A stretch of DNA of 64,000 nucleotides from Takifugu bimaculatus (lineage: Eukaryota > Chordata > Actinopteri > Tetraodontiformes > Tetraodontidae), in contig CP034985.2 in the NCBI GenBank assembly GCA_004026145.2, positions 13,475,695 to 13,539,694 on the forward strand. Direction: 5' to 3'. The position numbers and the translations under genes are program-made. The notes beneath the pieces are model-generated. The model was given only the letters and a program-made list of their open reading frames with translations, did no database searches and was not told the DNA's origin. How positions within the stretch are numbered: the stretch's first letter is position 1; every line of letters begins with the position of its first letter. Positions 38,501-50,921 of the stretch are shown piece after piece.

Positions 38501-40510
38501 CCACACAAGATGATGCCGATGACTTTATGACTGTAACAGGAATGATAATAATTCATCATATTTCGCTAGAAGCGGCCGCAGCTTTAGTGTGAAATGTATG
38601 GTGACGCTTATTTCGTTTATCTTACCTAGCCTTTAAAATATGAGTCAGATTTTAAATTTTACACCTAGAATTTCTGCTTTTTGATGGCAGAATTGTTACA
38701 AACGAAAACAGCATGTTAACGTCATCGCGCCATCATCCGGGAAACCATCTGCGTGCGGGAGTGGTTTCAGCTAAACCATTGCAGAACACAAATTACTGTC
38801 ACTATGCCGAAATATTGGCCATCTAGTGGTGGGCTTCAGAATAACAAACAAAAACCCAAATGAGGTTATAGCAATTATAACTGTTGTTATTTTTTTCCTG
38901 AAAACAAAGTAACACCAGAGGTCCCGCAGTGACTGGGCCACTGGACTAAACATACTTATTCTCGTTATACTCGGTCGGAAGTGTCAGAAGCTAGAAGCTG
39001 TTGGTACGTCGGAAGCCCTGCAGCAGTGGATCTGATAAATTATCTGAAGAAGCAATAGGAATCTCACGTATTTTGCGTGTTTTCTCAGAGCTGTTTCATG
39101 AGACATGTTTGCTTTCCCAAAAGCCTTTTTTCAACATTTTTTGCCACTATGCAATGTTGCAATACTTATGAAATACATATCTGTACGTCGGAAGTCAAAC
39201 ACAGCAATATATATAGCTGTTAGTTCTACATATGTTGGTTAGAAATATGAAGATAAGTCAAGGGGATGAGCTTCTTCTGATAACCATCTTCTTTTGATAA
39301 AGTCCACAAACAGATAACAAAACCTAAGCATTTAATCTAAGCAACACCAGAAAACACTGACCCAGGAACTACAGTTGGTGGGAAATTAAATGAGTTTTCA
39401 ACACTTGGGCTAGTAGACTCTTTTAATTTCCCACCAACTGTGGTTTCAGAAAGGTTCAATAAATGCTAGATTTTTAACAAATTGATGGAAATCCATCTCC
39501 TAACCTGCCACTGCGCTGGGGTGGTAATGGGTACCCGTCTTCCCACAGTCTCACTCATCCCCATTAAACTTTCATGTTCACTGAAGTCTTTGTCAAAGGA
39601 CAATGTTGTTATAAAGTGATGAATTAAAAGATGTACGGTTTTGGTCAGAGGCGCAACTGTGCGTGAGCAAGTCCCTGAGTTTGGACATTTTCTCTTTCGA
39701 AACAACACAGCATTAGCATATTTTGTGCAACACGGCGACAGGAACAGAAGTGTAATAAGTACTTGTCGTGCCTAACAGATTTAAGCAACTCATTTTCAGA
39801 CTGTTATATGACTCATGTGTAACTTGGATAATGTTTGCCTTTGATGGAACAACATCCTCTTGGTTCAATGTTTTTTTTTTAAACTTCATAATCAGCTGAA
39901 GGTCTTGGATGAAGGGGCCTGTTTGGACCAAAAGCAGGGTCATGTGACTAGTTTCTGGAAATGTTCAACCTATCAGACAACCAATCCCGCGCGGCAACTT
40001 CAGGAGTACGTTGGTGGGCTTGAAGCCAATTGTCTTCTTAAGGAAATGGGATTGATATACTTGAGAAGACCTATCAGGATTGTTAATTCTACCATGACAT
40101 AAACAGAATTTAATAAAGTGAGCTGGAAAAAAAACAAAGTCTTATGTCATTTTTCTCTAAGCGACAATGTTTTCCTTCTTGGAATACAAAAGCAGACATG
40201 TGCGTACATGCCGGATTGAAAAGGACAACCACCTGAGGAATTTCACAAGACCTTTTCGCCTGGAAAAAACCTTCAACTGCCAGTTTAGTTGCGGGGGACG
40301 GCTGTAAATGCCTCCTTATCTACTGGTTAGCACTTTGAGACTTTTAAAGTGTTAACAAAAGCGAAACCAAAGCATATGTGCTCCACAGTGAGCTAAGAGC
40401 TGAAACCACACCTCCTGCTGATTATAAAGTCCTCCTCGTTCAGCCCCATGCTGAAAAACCCTTACAGACGTGGTGACATGAGATGTTTGCTCTCTCTTTT
40501 TTTTTCACAG
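35557..40510. other. Intergenic tract between the two GPCRs
   Basis: No gene is supported. It contains the copy 1 3'UTR, a CA microsatellite at about 38459-38480, and an 82-nt hairpin at 39365-39447. Frames at 39466-40102 on both strands show no recognisable domain. Confidence 0.5.
39365..39447. ncRNA. Pre-miRNA-like hairpin (unrecognised)
   Basis: The arm at 39371-39390 (ACAGTTGGTGGGAAATTAAA) is an exact inverted copy of 39422-39441. Pairing extends outward by about five more pairs including wobbles, and inward by about six after one mismatch, leaving a loop of about 15-18 nt. Size and shape resemble a microRNA precursor, but a foldback remnant of a MITE is equally possible. No known microRNA is recognised. 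Confidence 0.35.
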
Positions 40511-40752
40511 CCTGTGTGTCGTTTCTTCTGTGTTGAAGGAGCCAGGATCACCAGGATCACCAGTATCACCAGTATCACCGTGAGCATGTCTGAGGAGAGC
40601 TGCTGAATTTGACGGATCCCACTGTGAACTGGATTTGGCTACTTGAGCAGAAGATTCTGGATTCTGTTTGAGGATTTGACTTGATTTTTAACCTCAGCCT
40701 TCTTCCAGCCGAGGTGTTTTGACACACTGAAGGACCTAACCTTCCAGAGCTG

Positions 40753-43021
40753 ATGTCCAATATGTCTACAAACTCCACCATTGACCACTGTAACACCCCC
40801 AATCCGTTCACATATCAGATCTTCTCATGGGTGATGGTTGTGGAGTTCGTACTGGGTCTGCCTCTCAACCTGTCTGTCCTCTACGTCTTCATTTTCAGGT
40901 ACGAGGAAGCGCCACGGCTGCCTATAGATTAAAGTTCAAAGTGTGTGAGAGGGTAACATACTGTAGTGTGTGGGTTCTGAACCGTTCCTCTTGGCACAGA
41001 ACGTGCAGGTGAATAACTCATAGGCTCTGTGCGCCATTAACAGTCAGGTCTTGAGTCAATGAATGATCCGACTCACGAACATTTTCCCTGGGATGTTATT
41101 GAGATGGAGTCAGGGTGTCGCTGCCTGTGTGTGGTTTGAGATTTCTGGCGGCAGGAGAAGTTCAGTCAGAGACATCCTGTTTGGATTGTCATTTCTGTTT
41201 ACCATTGGCCTGGTTCTGAAGCAGAATTCTGCCCCTAACACTGGGAAGCGCCCCAGACAAAATAACTCTAAAGTGCTGCAGCAGAGTGGTCAGGAAGGTT
41301 AGGAGCTCAATCGACTTGATCCTGCCAACAGAATCTTTCCCTGGGTTTCAAAATGTGACCCAGCCGCTTGTCCAAGCCACCCATGGGCTCTCAATCCATT
41401 GGAGAGCAGCCTTGTGCAGCTGGACCCCGTCCATGAGGCAGGGTGCCTGATGTCCGCTGTGATACAGCCCATCACATCGTTGACCATTACCGTGGATGGA
41501 TAACCAGTTTTATTTCAGCTTCGTCTGCATGTGTAGATTAATTATTCAGCCCAGTCCGGCTGACTGAGTTCAACAAGCCTTCACCATCAGTGCTTACATA
41601 GATGTTTTATTTTCCTTTTAGGTTCAAGTTCTGGAAGAACAAAAGCATCTTCCTCTTCAATATTGTGGTTGCTGATTTCTTGCTGGTGGCCTGCCTTCCA
41701 GCCAAGATCTACCACTACCAGCACAACCAGAGACGCAGCAACAGCACGCCAGTCTGCAAGACCCTGCTCTTCATGCTGTTCCTCAACCGAGGCGCTAGCA
41801 TTGCCTTCCTCATCGTGCTGTCCATCGACCGCTATTTCAATGTGGTGCATCTCGGGAGAAGGAATTTTGTCAAAATCCTGAAGAAATCTCCTCAGATCTC
41901 CATCATCATCTGGCTTTTCCTGTTGCCACTCACCATCCCCACCATGCTGAAGACCTTCGAGTGCTGCAACAGTCACGGCCGCAAAATCGAGACCCAATTG
42001 CATGACGTGACAGATACCTTAAGAGAGGTATTTATTCAAATGACCTCACATCTGTGCTACATTAAACCAGTAGAGATGAGAGAAAACAGCTGCACTTTCA
42101 CAGAGTTTTGGTTTCAGAACATTAAATCCTGGGCTGTTACGCGTTCACACGTCAAAATAACCCATATTTAGGTAAACAGCGTGAGCTGTGTACACAGCGG
42201 AGCTCGCTAGCCAAAACAGGCTGATGACGGTGACATCAGTACTCACACAAATTAAAACCTAGCACAACAAACAGCAGCATTCCATGTTGACAAATGCACA
42301 GGGATTAACAGCCTGGTTCTCTGCTGGAGCCCAGTCCCAAGGTGAGTGAGCAATGAACCTTTTTGGAGCTCAGGGATCCACAGACAGGTTACAGAACACC
42401 TGTAGCAGCTGCTGTTTACACATCTTCATATACACATAGATAATTCAGATTAATCAGTGCGATACCTCAAAATCTGAGCTAATCTGTCCACCTTTTTTAT
42501 GCCTTGAAAAGGCGGCATTTCACAGATACTGTCACTCCTCTTCCTCTCAGGTTGTCTTCTTCAGCCAGATCGTCATCCCCTTCATCATCCTGGTCTACTG
42601 CACCATGCGCATCGTCAATCGCCTGAGGAAGAAGACAGTTGGGGAGAAGGCCAAACTGAGGAGGGCCATGTGTGTGGTAACGTCTGTGGTGGTAGTTTTC
42701 TCTATCTGCTTCCTCCCCTGCGCCATCGCCAGAGCAGTGCTGTTGAGCGTGCGGCTGCAGAACCTGCAGGAGGCCGAGGACTTGGTGGTTCAGGTGTATG
42801 ACGGCCTCATGGTTCTGTCCTACATGGACTGCCTGCTGGACCCGCTGGTCTACTGCTTCTGCAACTCCGGCTTTAAAGACGCCTACATATCAACGTTCTG
42901 TCCTGCCGTTCTCCGCCAGAAACTGCTGAAAACTGACTTTGGGTTAGGAACAACCACCACCATAACAACAACAACAACATCTGCAACCCGAAATGTTTCA
43001 CTACCAATATTAGAGAAATGA
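40753..43021 (+). CDS. Class A GPCR, HCAR/OXER1/GPR31 clade, copy 2
   Basis: Tandem paralog of the receptor at 33.5 kb, 340 residues in three coding exons: 40753-40898, 41622-42027, 42551-43021 (phases 2 and 0). The N-terminus has NMS and NST glycosylation sites. TM1 contains FVLGLPLNLSVLYVFIF and the first intron splits the next arginine codon before FKFWKNK. TM2 is LFNIVVADFLLVACLP, TM3 ends SIDRYFNVVHLGR, ECL2 ECCNSH, TM6 CFLPCAIAR, TM7 DCLLDPLVYCF. The tail ends with a threonine-rich run (TTTTITTTTTS) coded by ACC/ACA repeats. Loops and helices are very close to copy 1; helix 1 and the tail differ most. A 5' acceptor at 40510 mirrors that of copy 1. A poly(A) candidate is at 43629-43634. 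Ligand is not known; GPR31-like is the best guess. Confidence 0.87.
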
Positions 43022-44582
43022 GGCCCAGAAGCACTGGTCAGATTAGCTTCAGTCTTGGGTAGAGTTGACTCAGAGGGTTAAAACAGTATAAAAGTATTGA
43101 TGTTATCGTTTGTACTATTATCACTGTCAGTGTACAGATGGCACTTATTTATTCTTTAGCCATAAAACCTCCTATAAGGACCACATTTCAGGGCAGAGTT
43201 GTCCGATGCACTGTAAAAACGTTAAACGTGACTGTACCAAAATGGAAGCGTCTGTCGCCGTCACACCTCCGGTCAGCCATCAATGCAGTGGTGAAGATTT
43301 TCACGGGTTTACACAGATGATGTCATATCGCTGCCATCCCAACCTCCCTCCACTGGCTGATTTAGAGCTAATTTTCATCATGAGCAGGCTTGAGAGACCA
43401 GATCAGAGACTCCTGTTGTCCTACAGCCTCGCCAGCCGTACGAAACCCCGTGAGACCGCCTGATCAGAGATGAAAGTTTGGAAGTTTGATCGTTTGAGCC
43501 TGGTGACACAGATAAGGCACTCCTTGAGCATGTAATTCTAATTGTTTTTTTGTTTTTTTCTGTATAATAATTTTCTTTTGCTTTAAATGCTCTCATTTGG
43601 GGAAAAAAGGGAAAAAGGCATAAACAAAAATAAAAAATGTCACTGGATTTATTTCACCACTTTAATCACGTTAATCACTTTGTCATCATATAATTAGTCA
43701 AATCTGTCAAGAATAGAGAGTAAATGAGGCTTGTTCATGTTGGTGATGTGTAAACAAGATTTTCTCATGAAACTACCTTCCTCTTTTCTTTTTTTTTTTT
43801 ACATGTGCCAGCCAAGTTATAGCATGCTGAACCACATGTGATGAAACCAGTGAGATGTTTTCAGCTGCTAACTGGGTGAAAAAAATTTCTATGTAACACG
43901 CTATTCACTGACAATCCCCTTCTGGTAGACAGAGTGTGCATCATGTTCAGTAGCACTAATGATACAGCAGCACAGATAAAAAGATGTTCTTTTGAATGTT
44001 GGGATATGATGAGTTAAAAGGCACGAAGAAACAAGCAGCTCGCACAAATATACAAATCTGTTAAATGTAAACTCATGAAAAACTTAAAATATCTCAGTGT
44101 CCTGCTAATGCTAAAGCTAGAAAGGCATTTTAAAAAATGTAAACGTGTTTATTACTTCAGACATGCAACATATGCATAAAATAAACTCTTTTTCTACCAA
44201 CCAGGTTAAAATGAAGTCTGTATACAGCTAACAGGAGCTAACACTAACTAATCAGATTTTGTTTCCGTTACTTTATTACAAAATAGCTTGGTGTGCTCTG
44301 TTGCGTGCTTCTTACTCACGCTTTCTTTTCTACACTGATCTGACTGTGACTCTGACTGTTGAAACTATAGGTTTTTCTCACGTTCTGCTGAATCAGGACA
44401 TGTGTAGATCAGAGAAGTCTGAAATAAATGGATGTCTTCTTTATCAGTAGAATAATAGGTGATATTCAAGACAGATAATTAGAAGAACAAGCAATAATTA
44501 AGTAAACTAAGAAAGGCAGAATGACAAAGAAAAATTGGTCCAGAACAAAGTTAGGATCCAAATAAAGAAGTTCAATCAAGAG
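43022..44582. other. Copy 2 3'UTR and intergenic tract
   Basis: AT-rich sequence with no supported gene or element. Short T and A runs occur (43790-43800). Confidence 0.5.
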
Positions 44583-44972
44583 TCAACACTTGGACCAATC
44601 CTTTTCACCTTGTACATGCTTCCCTTAGGAAACTCCTGTACTGGTGTCTCTTCATTGGCTGCCCATTAAACTTAGGATCATTTTTAAATTCTTCTTCTGA
44701 CCTATAAGGTCCTCAGAGGCCTAGCTCCATCCTACCTGGAGGAGCTAGTGACACCTTACCAGCCCAATAGACCGCTCCGCTCTCAGAATGCTGGTCTACT
44801 TGTGGTCCCCAGAGTCTGTAGAGGTAGAATGGGGGGCCGAGCATTTAGCTACCAGGCCCCCCTGCTATGGAACCAGCTCCCTCTCCAGGTACGGGAGGCT
44901 GACTCCATCTCTACTTTTAAGCTCAGACTCAAAACCTACCTCTTTGAAAAAGCTTATTATCACTAATTCTGT
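44583..44972 (+). mobile_element. L2-type LINE fragment with internal deletion
   Basis: It begins with STLGPILFTLYMLPLG of the reverse transcriptase, jumps directly to VSLHWLPIKLRI, and ends with FSYQAPLLWNQLPLQVREAD and STFKLRLKTYLFEKAYYH before a stop. These are RT-end motifs of L2-like LINEs, but most of the RT core is missing and frames shift between the parts. It is a dead copy. Confidence 0.75.
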
Positions 44973-45324
44973 AGTTGCAGTTATTATCATAGACAGACAA
45001 ATTATCATACTTAGGGGGTCGTATAATTATTAGGTTAATATCTTAGTTATGCTGTTATAGGCCAATGGGATAAAGTAAAAATCGGTCAACTTTTCCTCAG
45101 GCACAACAAAACAAGGGAATAGGTTCCCAAATAATAATTATATTAATTTGAATGCACCAATTTGTTGTTTGATTTTCTGTAAACACTTTATGGTCTTGAA
45201 AAAACAGATACTAATGTTTAACATAATGAAATCATCTTCTTTTATTATAATTCAGGGTGAATATGTGATTGAAAGACCAGATGGGACTGTACCCCACACA
45301 TACTGTAGGTGTTGAGGGAGTCAG

Positions 45325-45690
45325 TTACTTTTTCCCTCCTTTACTGCCTGTGTATCGCCTTGTTCTTTTCAAAGCTTTTTGGCTGAACCTGGGCCCGGCC
45401 ATCGAGGTGGAGCGATGAGGCCCACCATCCTTCCCGTCAGGCAGCTTCCTCTGAACACTGGAATTATTAGCATTTATCTGTGTGTACTTTCTTGGTGTCA
45501 CCCTTGACTGTATTCTAGGCCGCTTGGAGTAGTGACAAGTTGGGTCATCATCTTTTGAGTCACGATTTCTTTTCTGCCCTGTTTTTAAGTGGCTCTCTTG
45601 GTGCTGCTGGGGGTTTTCACACTGCGTCTGTAAAGTTTGTCCATTTTCCTTGCTGGCAGTGACCTCTGGCTCTTTAGAGGTAGTCCCCAC
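45325..45690 (-). other. Unassigned 121-codon open frame, basic protein
   Basis: The minus-strand frame starts MGTTSKEPEVTASKENG, runs through a Lys/Arg-rich middle (KRPRIQSRVTPRK) and ends RRYTGSKGGKK. It lies between two LINE copies that face the other way. There is no recognised domain. It may be part of a mobile element or chance; codon use gives no clear answer by eye. Confidence 0.25.
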
Positions 45691-45819
45691 CCTTCAAGAC
45701 AACAAATACTTGACTTAAATAATTATCTGAGAATCCTGCAATTTTTTCAAATGGATAAATCAAGGGTTTTAGGACTGAAATGAATGATCTTTGTGTAGAC
45801 TTTTTTTTGGGGGGGGGAA

Positions 45820-47895
45820 ACCTGGTCTGATTAGGAGAGATGGTGTCCATCCCACCCGGGATGGTGCCTCTCTCAATTCTAGTAACTTGGCCAATTTTAT
45901 TAGACCCAAAGTGACCTGACAAACCAGGGTCCAGACCAGGATGCAGAGTTGTAGTCTTACACACCTCTCTGCTGCTTCCATAGAACCCTCATCCACCAAC
46001 AATAACATATTTAACACTATAGAGGTAGTCTCTGTTCCACGGTTAAAAGTTCCCCAAGCACAGAGCAGGGGAGCGGTCAATCACCATAATCTTATTAAAA
46101 TTAATACTAAAGCACAAGTTGGAGAAACTAACATCACAATTAAATGTTGACTATTAAATAGTAGATCTCTCTTGTGTAAATCCCTGTTAGTGCACGACCT
46201 GATAGCGACTCATCACATTGATTTATTTTGTCTTACTGAGACCTGGCTTCAGGAGGAGGAGTATGTGAGCTTAAATGAATCTACTCCTCCTACCCATCTT
46301 AATTATCATATTCCACGTGTTACTGGTCGAGGAGGGGGAGTGGCAGCAATCTATCACTCCAAGTGATTAATTAATCCCAGACCAAAACATAGCTTCAGTT
46401 CATTTGAAAGCCTGACTCTTGGCATCACTCATCTGAGCTGGAAGACAGAAAAGCCACTTCTGTTTGTAGTTGTATATCGGCCCCCTGCTGGGCCACATTC
46501 AGAGTTCCTGTCTGAGTTCTCTGACTTCTTATCTGACTTGGTCCTTAGAACGGAAAAAGTCATTATCATTGGAGACTTGACGCACCTGCAGCTCGTTGCT
46601 TTGATTCGGCAGCTACTTAAACTCCCCTCTCTTTGCCTCCTGTGCCGGATTGTTTGTTTGTGTTTTTTGAATCAAGCTCCAGCTCCCCGTGATTATTAGC
46701 CCTTCGCATCGTTTATTCCTTTCGCCCAGTAAGTTTGTTTAGTGCTTTGTCACTTCTTTCTGTTGTTTCCTTTCCCGTCGATTTTTTTTCCCATTTTGAT
46801 GGTGATTTTTCGTTCGCTCTTTCAGTCGTTACTTTCTCGGAGTTTTGTTGTTACTTTGTTCGATCGCCTTGGACACTTTGTTAATAAAGAACCTTTTTTT
46901 TTTACTATAGCAGATGTCTTTCAGATAATGCTGTAGCTAAGTTTAAGGAAGCGATCCCTGTGCTGATCCCAGGACCACCGTGTGTTTCCCCAGGGATCAA
47001 TCATTATAATCTTAGCCCTGCTGAGGTTGACTCTATTGCTGAAGGTGCAGCAACCTCACTGAGAATCACGCTTGATTCTGTTGCCCCCCTGAAAAAGAAA
47101 ATAGTAAATCAGAGGAGGTGTGCCCCCTGGTATAATTCACATATCAGGACCCTCAAGCAGAAAGTGCAAAGACTGGAAAGGAAGTGGCATTCTTGTAAAA
47201 TAGACAGCTACCATGTAGCCTGGAAAGACTGTCTATTAGATTACAAAAAGGCCCTTCGCAAGGCTAGAATAGCTTATTTTTCTTCTTTAATTGATAAAAC
47301 AAGAACAACCCCAGGTTTCTTTTCAGCACTGTGGCCAAATTAACCAAGAGTCACAGTGTTTTAGATCCACGTATCCCTTCTTCCCTTAAGTGGTGAAGAC
47401 TTCATGAGCTTCTTCACTGATAAAGTTCTAGCTATCAGAGAGAAAGCTAACCAGGCCATCCCAACAACTGGACCATCACCAGATGTGCTGACTGTGGGAA
47501 CATACAGGTTCTCCAACGAGCCCTTAAACTCCTTCACTCCTATATATTTTTCTGAGGTGTCTTCGCTAATTCAGAAATCCAAGACCACCACGTGTCTTTT
47601 AGATCCCATCCCAACACACCCTGTTGAAGGATGTTTTACCATTGATAGGCAGCTCTATCCTGGACCAGATCAATTGTTCTTTAGTGACAGATTACAGGTT
47701 CTCTACCCAGCCGGCCATCAGCAGGAGGGTCCCCCTACATGAGCCTGGTCATGCTCAAGGTTTCTTCCTGTTAAAGGGGAGCTTTTCCTTGCCACTGTTG
47801 CTTGTTGGGGGTCAGACCCTGGGATTCTGGAAAGCGCCTAGAAACAATTTTGATTGTAACAGATGCTATATACGTATATAAAGAATAAAGATTGA
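45820..47895 (+). mobile_element. L2-type LINE, degenerate, interrupted by a second insertion
   Basis: The endonuclease start reads HDLIATHHIDLFCLTETWLQ, then RVTGRGGGVAAIYHSK, a stop, then VVVYRPPAGPHSEFLSEF and EKVIIIGD, where it is cut at about 46575. The connecting and RT-side part resumes at about 46913 ([47 protein letters not shown]). The 3' end has the usual CTGGAAAGCGCCTAGAAACA and ATTTTGATTGTAACA followed by AATAAAGATTGATAAA. Several stops and frameshifts and the loss of the RT core make it inactive. Confidence 0.82.
46575..46912 (+). mobile_element. Sequence inserted in the LINE, class unresolved
   Basis: About 338 bp interrupt the LINE endonuclease frame. It starts CACCTGCAGCTCGTTGC, is rich in T/C blocks and ends with AATAAAG and a T run before ACTATAG. 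A promoter-like GC/CT-rich start and a poly(A) signal near the end are reminiscent of a solo LTR, but no terminal TG...CA or target duplication can be fixed. It may also be a retroposed transcript end. Confidence 0.4.
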
Positions 47896-49299
47896 TAAAA
47901 CAGGCTGTACCTGCAGGGAGGAGGTCATCTGGTACTACAGGTCAAGAATGGGCAGAAATCAGGATACACATTGGAGCAACTTTCAAAATAAAACCAGAAA
48001 CATTTTAGTAAAAATATTAGAAAGAACAGGTTAACAACAGAGCTCTTTGGCAACCAATAATTTTAAAAACAGCCTGAATGACCTGAAATTATAAATTGAT
48101 AGACCAAGTCATCATAATCTCATTTTAGAGTGCTGTACAATTAAAGGCTGTTTTCATAAATTGAGTCCATTCAAACTTGAACATATATATTTTTTCAAAT
48201 ATGCAGACACTAAAATTGGGTGCTGCTCAAATTCATAGAGAACCTGTTAACTTGTCTCGGACTATGAGCAGGACAAACGTTTGAGATGGAGTTTTGTGAC
48301 ATTTGTTGCAAAACAACAAACGTCCTGTTTCGTCAGAAGAACAAAACCAAAGATTTCCAGTTTAAATCTATAATTACTCTATAAATGCAGTCTAAAATTG
48401 CCTGTGGTACAAACGCTTGACTAAACAGTTGTCTTTCGACACTTTTTTTTTTGCTGTATAAACCGCTGTTGTCCAGAAGGGGGAGCTGTTAATTAACTTA
48501 TTACACTAACGGATACATTATTATAAGGTCTACAAATGTTACATGATTGCGCAATAAGTGATTTTTATTTTATTTTAGTGTTCAAATATAAAGGACAATA
48601 AACACCCTTAGCGTGTTTTTTATTTTTTTAAAACGTGCTGTTTTCTTCACTCGCAGCCTATTTTATTACCTCTGCCAAGGTTATGTGACTGCGGTTGTTC
48701 ATTTCCGAGCAAAATAACTCAAAAAGTTTATGATTTAAATCAAATTTTCAGGAAATGTTGATAATTGGCCAAGGAAGAGATGATTAAATCTGGTGATGTT
48801 TTGGATTCTGGATGGACGTTGACCTCTGATCTTCCAAAGGCCAAGATCAGAGACAAGGGGCTTTGATTGTAAAGCAACCTTCTATTTTCTGTAATCGTGT
48901 ATTACTATTGTCAATATATATCCTATACTGCGTGTGTAAGTCACAATAGATGGGAAATGACGTTGCTTGTTTTTGTTGAACAATCTCCATAACAGGAGAT
49001 AACAGGTCTCTCCAAGTGCTTTGATTCTCTCATCGGATTCTATAACTTACTGACTCAAACATCGTTTCTTTCACCGAGGCTCACCCTCGAATACAAGACG
49101 AGCAACACTGAGGCGGACAAACGCATTGAAGGTATTCAATTATCTGGAGATAACTTGTGGAATGAGCTGCTTGTTCTGAATGTAACCTTGTTCACGCAGC
49201 TGAAAATATGGAAAACTGGGGGGGGGGGAAACATCAACAGTTGAGATAAAGGCACAGAAATTCGATTAATTTCGCATGTCACTTGTTGACGCCTTCGTT
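47896..49299. other. Intergenic tract before vash2
   Basis: AT-rich sequence, no gene or clear element supported. A G9 run lies at about 49220-49228. Confidence 0.5.
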
Positions 49300-49480
49300 T
49301 GTCAAAACCCACCAATCAGAGGTCGCGTTAGGGCCCAAGCGGCCTTTAAAGCCCGCCTCTCTTTGTTGGATCAGCCAATGGGAGACCGTCGAGGATCGGC
49401 GGCTCGCGGCCGTGCGCGGAGTGAGGGGATACAGAAGAACAGCGGGGATTCAGTTAGGTTGGTTCCTCTGAGTGATTCCA
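49300..49480 (+). promoter_or_regulatory. vash2: Likely vash2 promoter with two CCAAT boxes
   Basis: CpG richness rises sharply here. CCAATCAGA starts at 49312 and CCAATGGGAG at 49375, with CCCGCC between them and no good TATA box. The non-coding first exon(s) probably start downstream, between 49400 and 50100; the coding exon begins 1.4 kb further on after an acceptor just before 50922. Confidence 0.5.
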
Positions 49481-50921
49481 TCATGTGAGCGTTTTGGAGA
49501 AGCGCCTTATCACCATGAAGACGGATTTCACAGAGATGTAGCTGACACCGAAGAGCTGCGCGGAATGCTGATGGGAAAGAATGCGCAGAGGAGGTAATTT
49601 TCTCCTGCTGGGTGGTGGGAGGCAACAGTCCCCGCAGTATTGTGAGGCCGAGCAGTGAGCTTGCGTTAGCCAGCTAGCGAACCAACGAGACTTCCGGTCA
49701 GTATTTTCAAAGTACAAAAACCCTAGTTTTCGAAATATCGTCTTTTCCGGCATTACCAAAAAAGTTAAGCCATACTAATTAACGATCTATATTCTTTTAA
49801 ACATGCCGCTGTAATCTGGAACTTTTAGTGGACGTACAAGGCGGTTTTTAAAGGCCATGCTTTTACTTCTAAGAGTTGTTTGAAACTCTTGTCACCTGCG
49901 GCCATTAAATCATGCTGCCTTGACAATCGAAGACTGTTGAAGTTCGAAAACCTCGATCCAAAACAAGACTTGACCGCCGAGCTGGACATGGACGCCTTGT
50001 TATCACTGGGACCCACCTCCATCCACCGGCACCGTGTCGATTCTAGCCTCGATCGGACCGTTGGTTCCGCCTGTTAACTCCAGCGGCTGCTCTTAAAACA
50101 ATAACCGCAGCCAGACCTTCAAATTGGTGTGAACTTGGGCTCGATGTGCCAAGTGGTGAGAGAAATATCCATTTAATTAAGATTTCAATAAGCACTTTAA
50201 ATGCTGCTCAAGTTCATTTTTATCGTTTTTACATGAAGTAAAATTGGAGAAACGTGTTTAGATACGCTTCTCCTTTCTCAGTTTTGTAGTAGTTGTATTA
50301 ATATGTTGCTCTTCCGATTAGTTAATTCATTCTCTCTGTAATTTCTGATCTTATTTAAAGAAATTGTCCCGCTTAACCATTGGCCTCAAAGCACATCATC
50401 ATTTTGAACAGGAAAACTATATAAAATTCTCAATGTTTCACCAAACCTCTGACCAAAATGATCTGGTATCCCAAAATAGAATATTTGATTTATTTCATAT
50501 TTAAAAAAAAAAATAAATCATATTTGTTCATTTGTTTCAGTGAAAAAGTGTTTATTTTCACCTCACATGTCCAGATCATTTTTAAGACATTTACAGAAAT
50601 GGACTCTGATAGATTGGTGTTCCTGTTTGCATTTGTTGCCATGTTGTCAAGGCTTCAAACCCTCCTAAAATAGGAAGCACGGTCATTACAGCTGCCTCTC
50701 GCCGTGTCCGCAGGCTTATACGATTCTGTCAGACAACAGTGCTGTTATTACTACTGATATAACTGCTGTTACTAATGGTAATAACAATAAATATCCTTGT
50801 TATTATTTCTGACCCTTGCAGGTTTTCCATTTGACATCAACATGTTCTGTCTGACAAACAACAAGAGCCTCTGAGGATCGGAGGAGGATTATCGTTCCAA
50901 CATTTCCTCCTCCTGTAATCG

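Noticed and set aside
42028..42171. Read-through end of GPCR copy 2 exon 2
   Set aside because: Sequence after LRE is intronic; the exon at 42551 continues VVFFSQIVIP as in copy 1.
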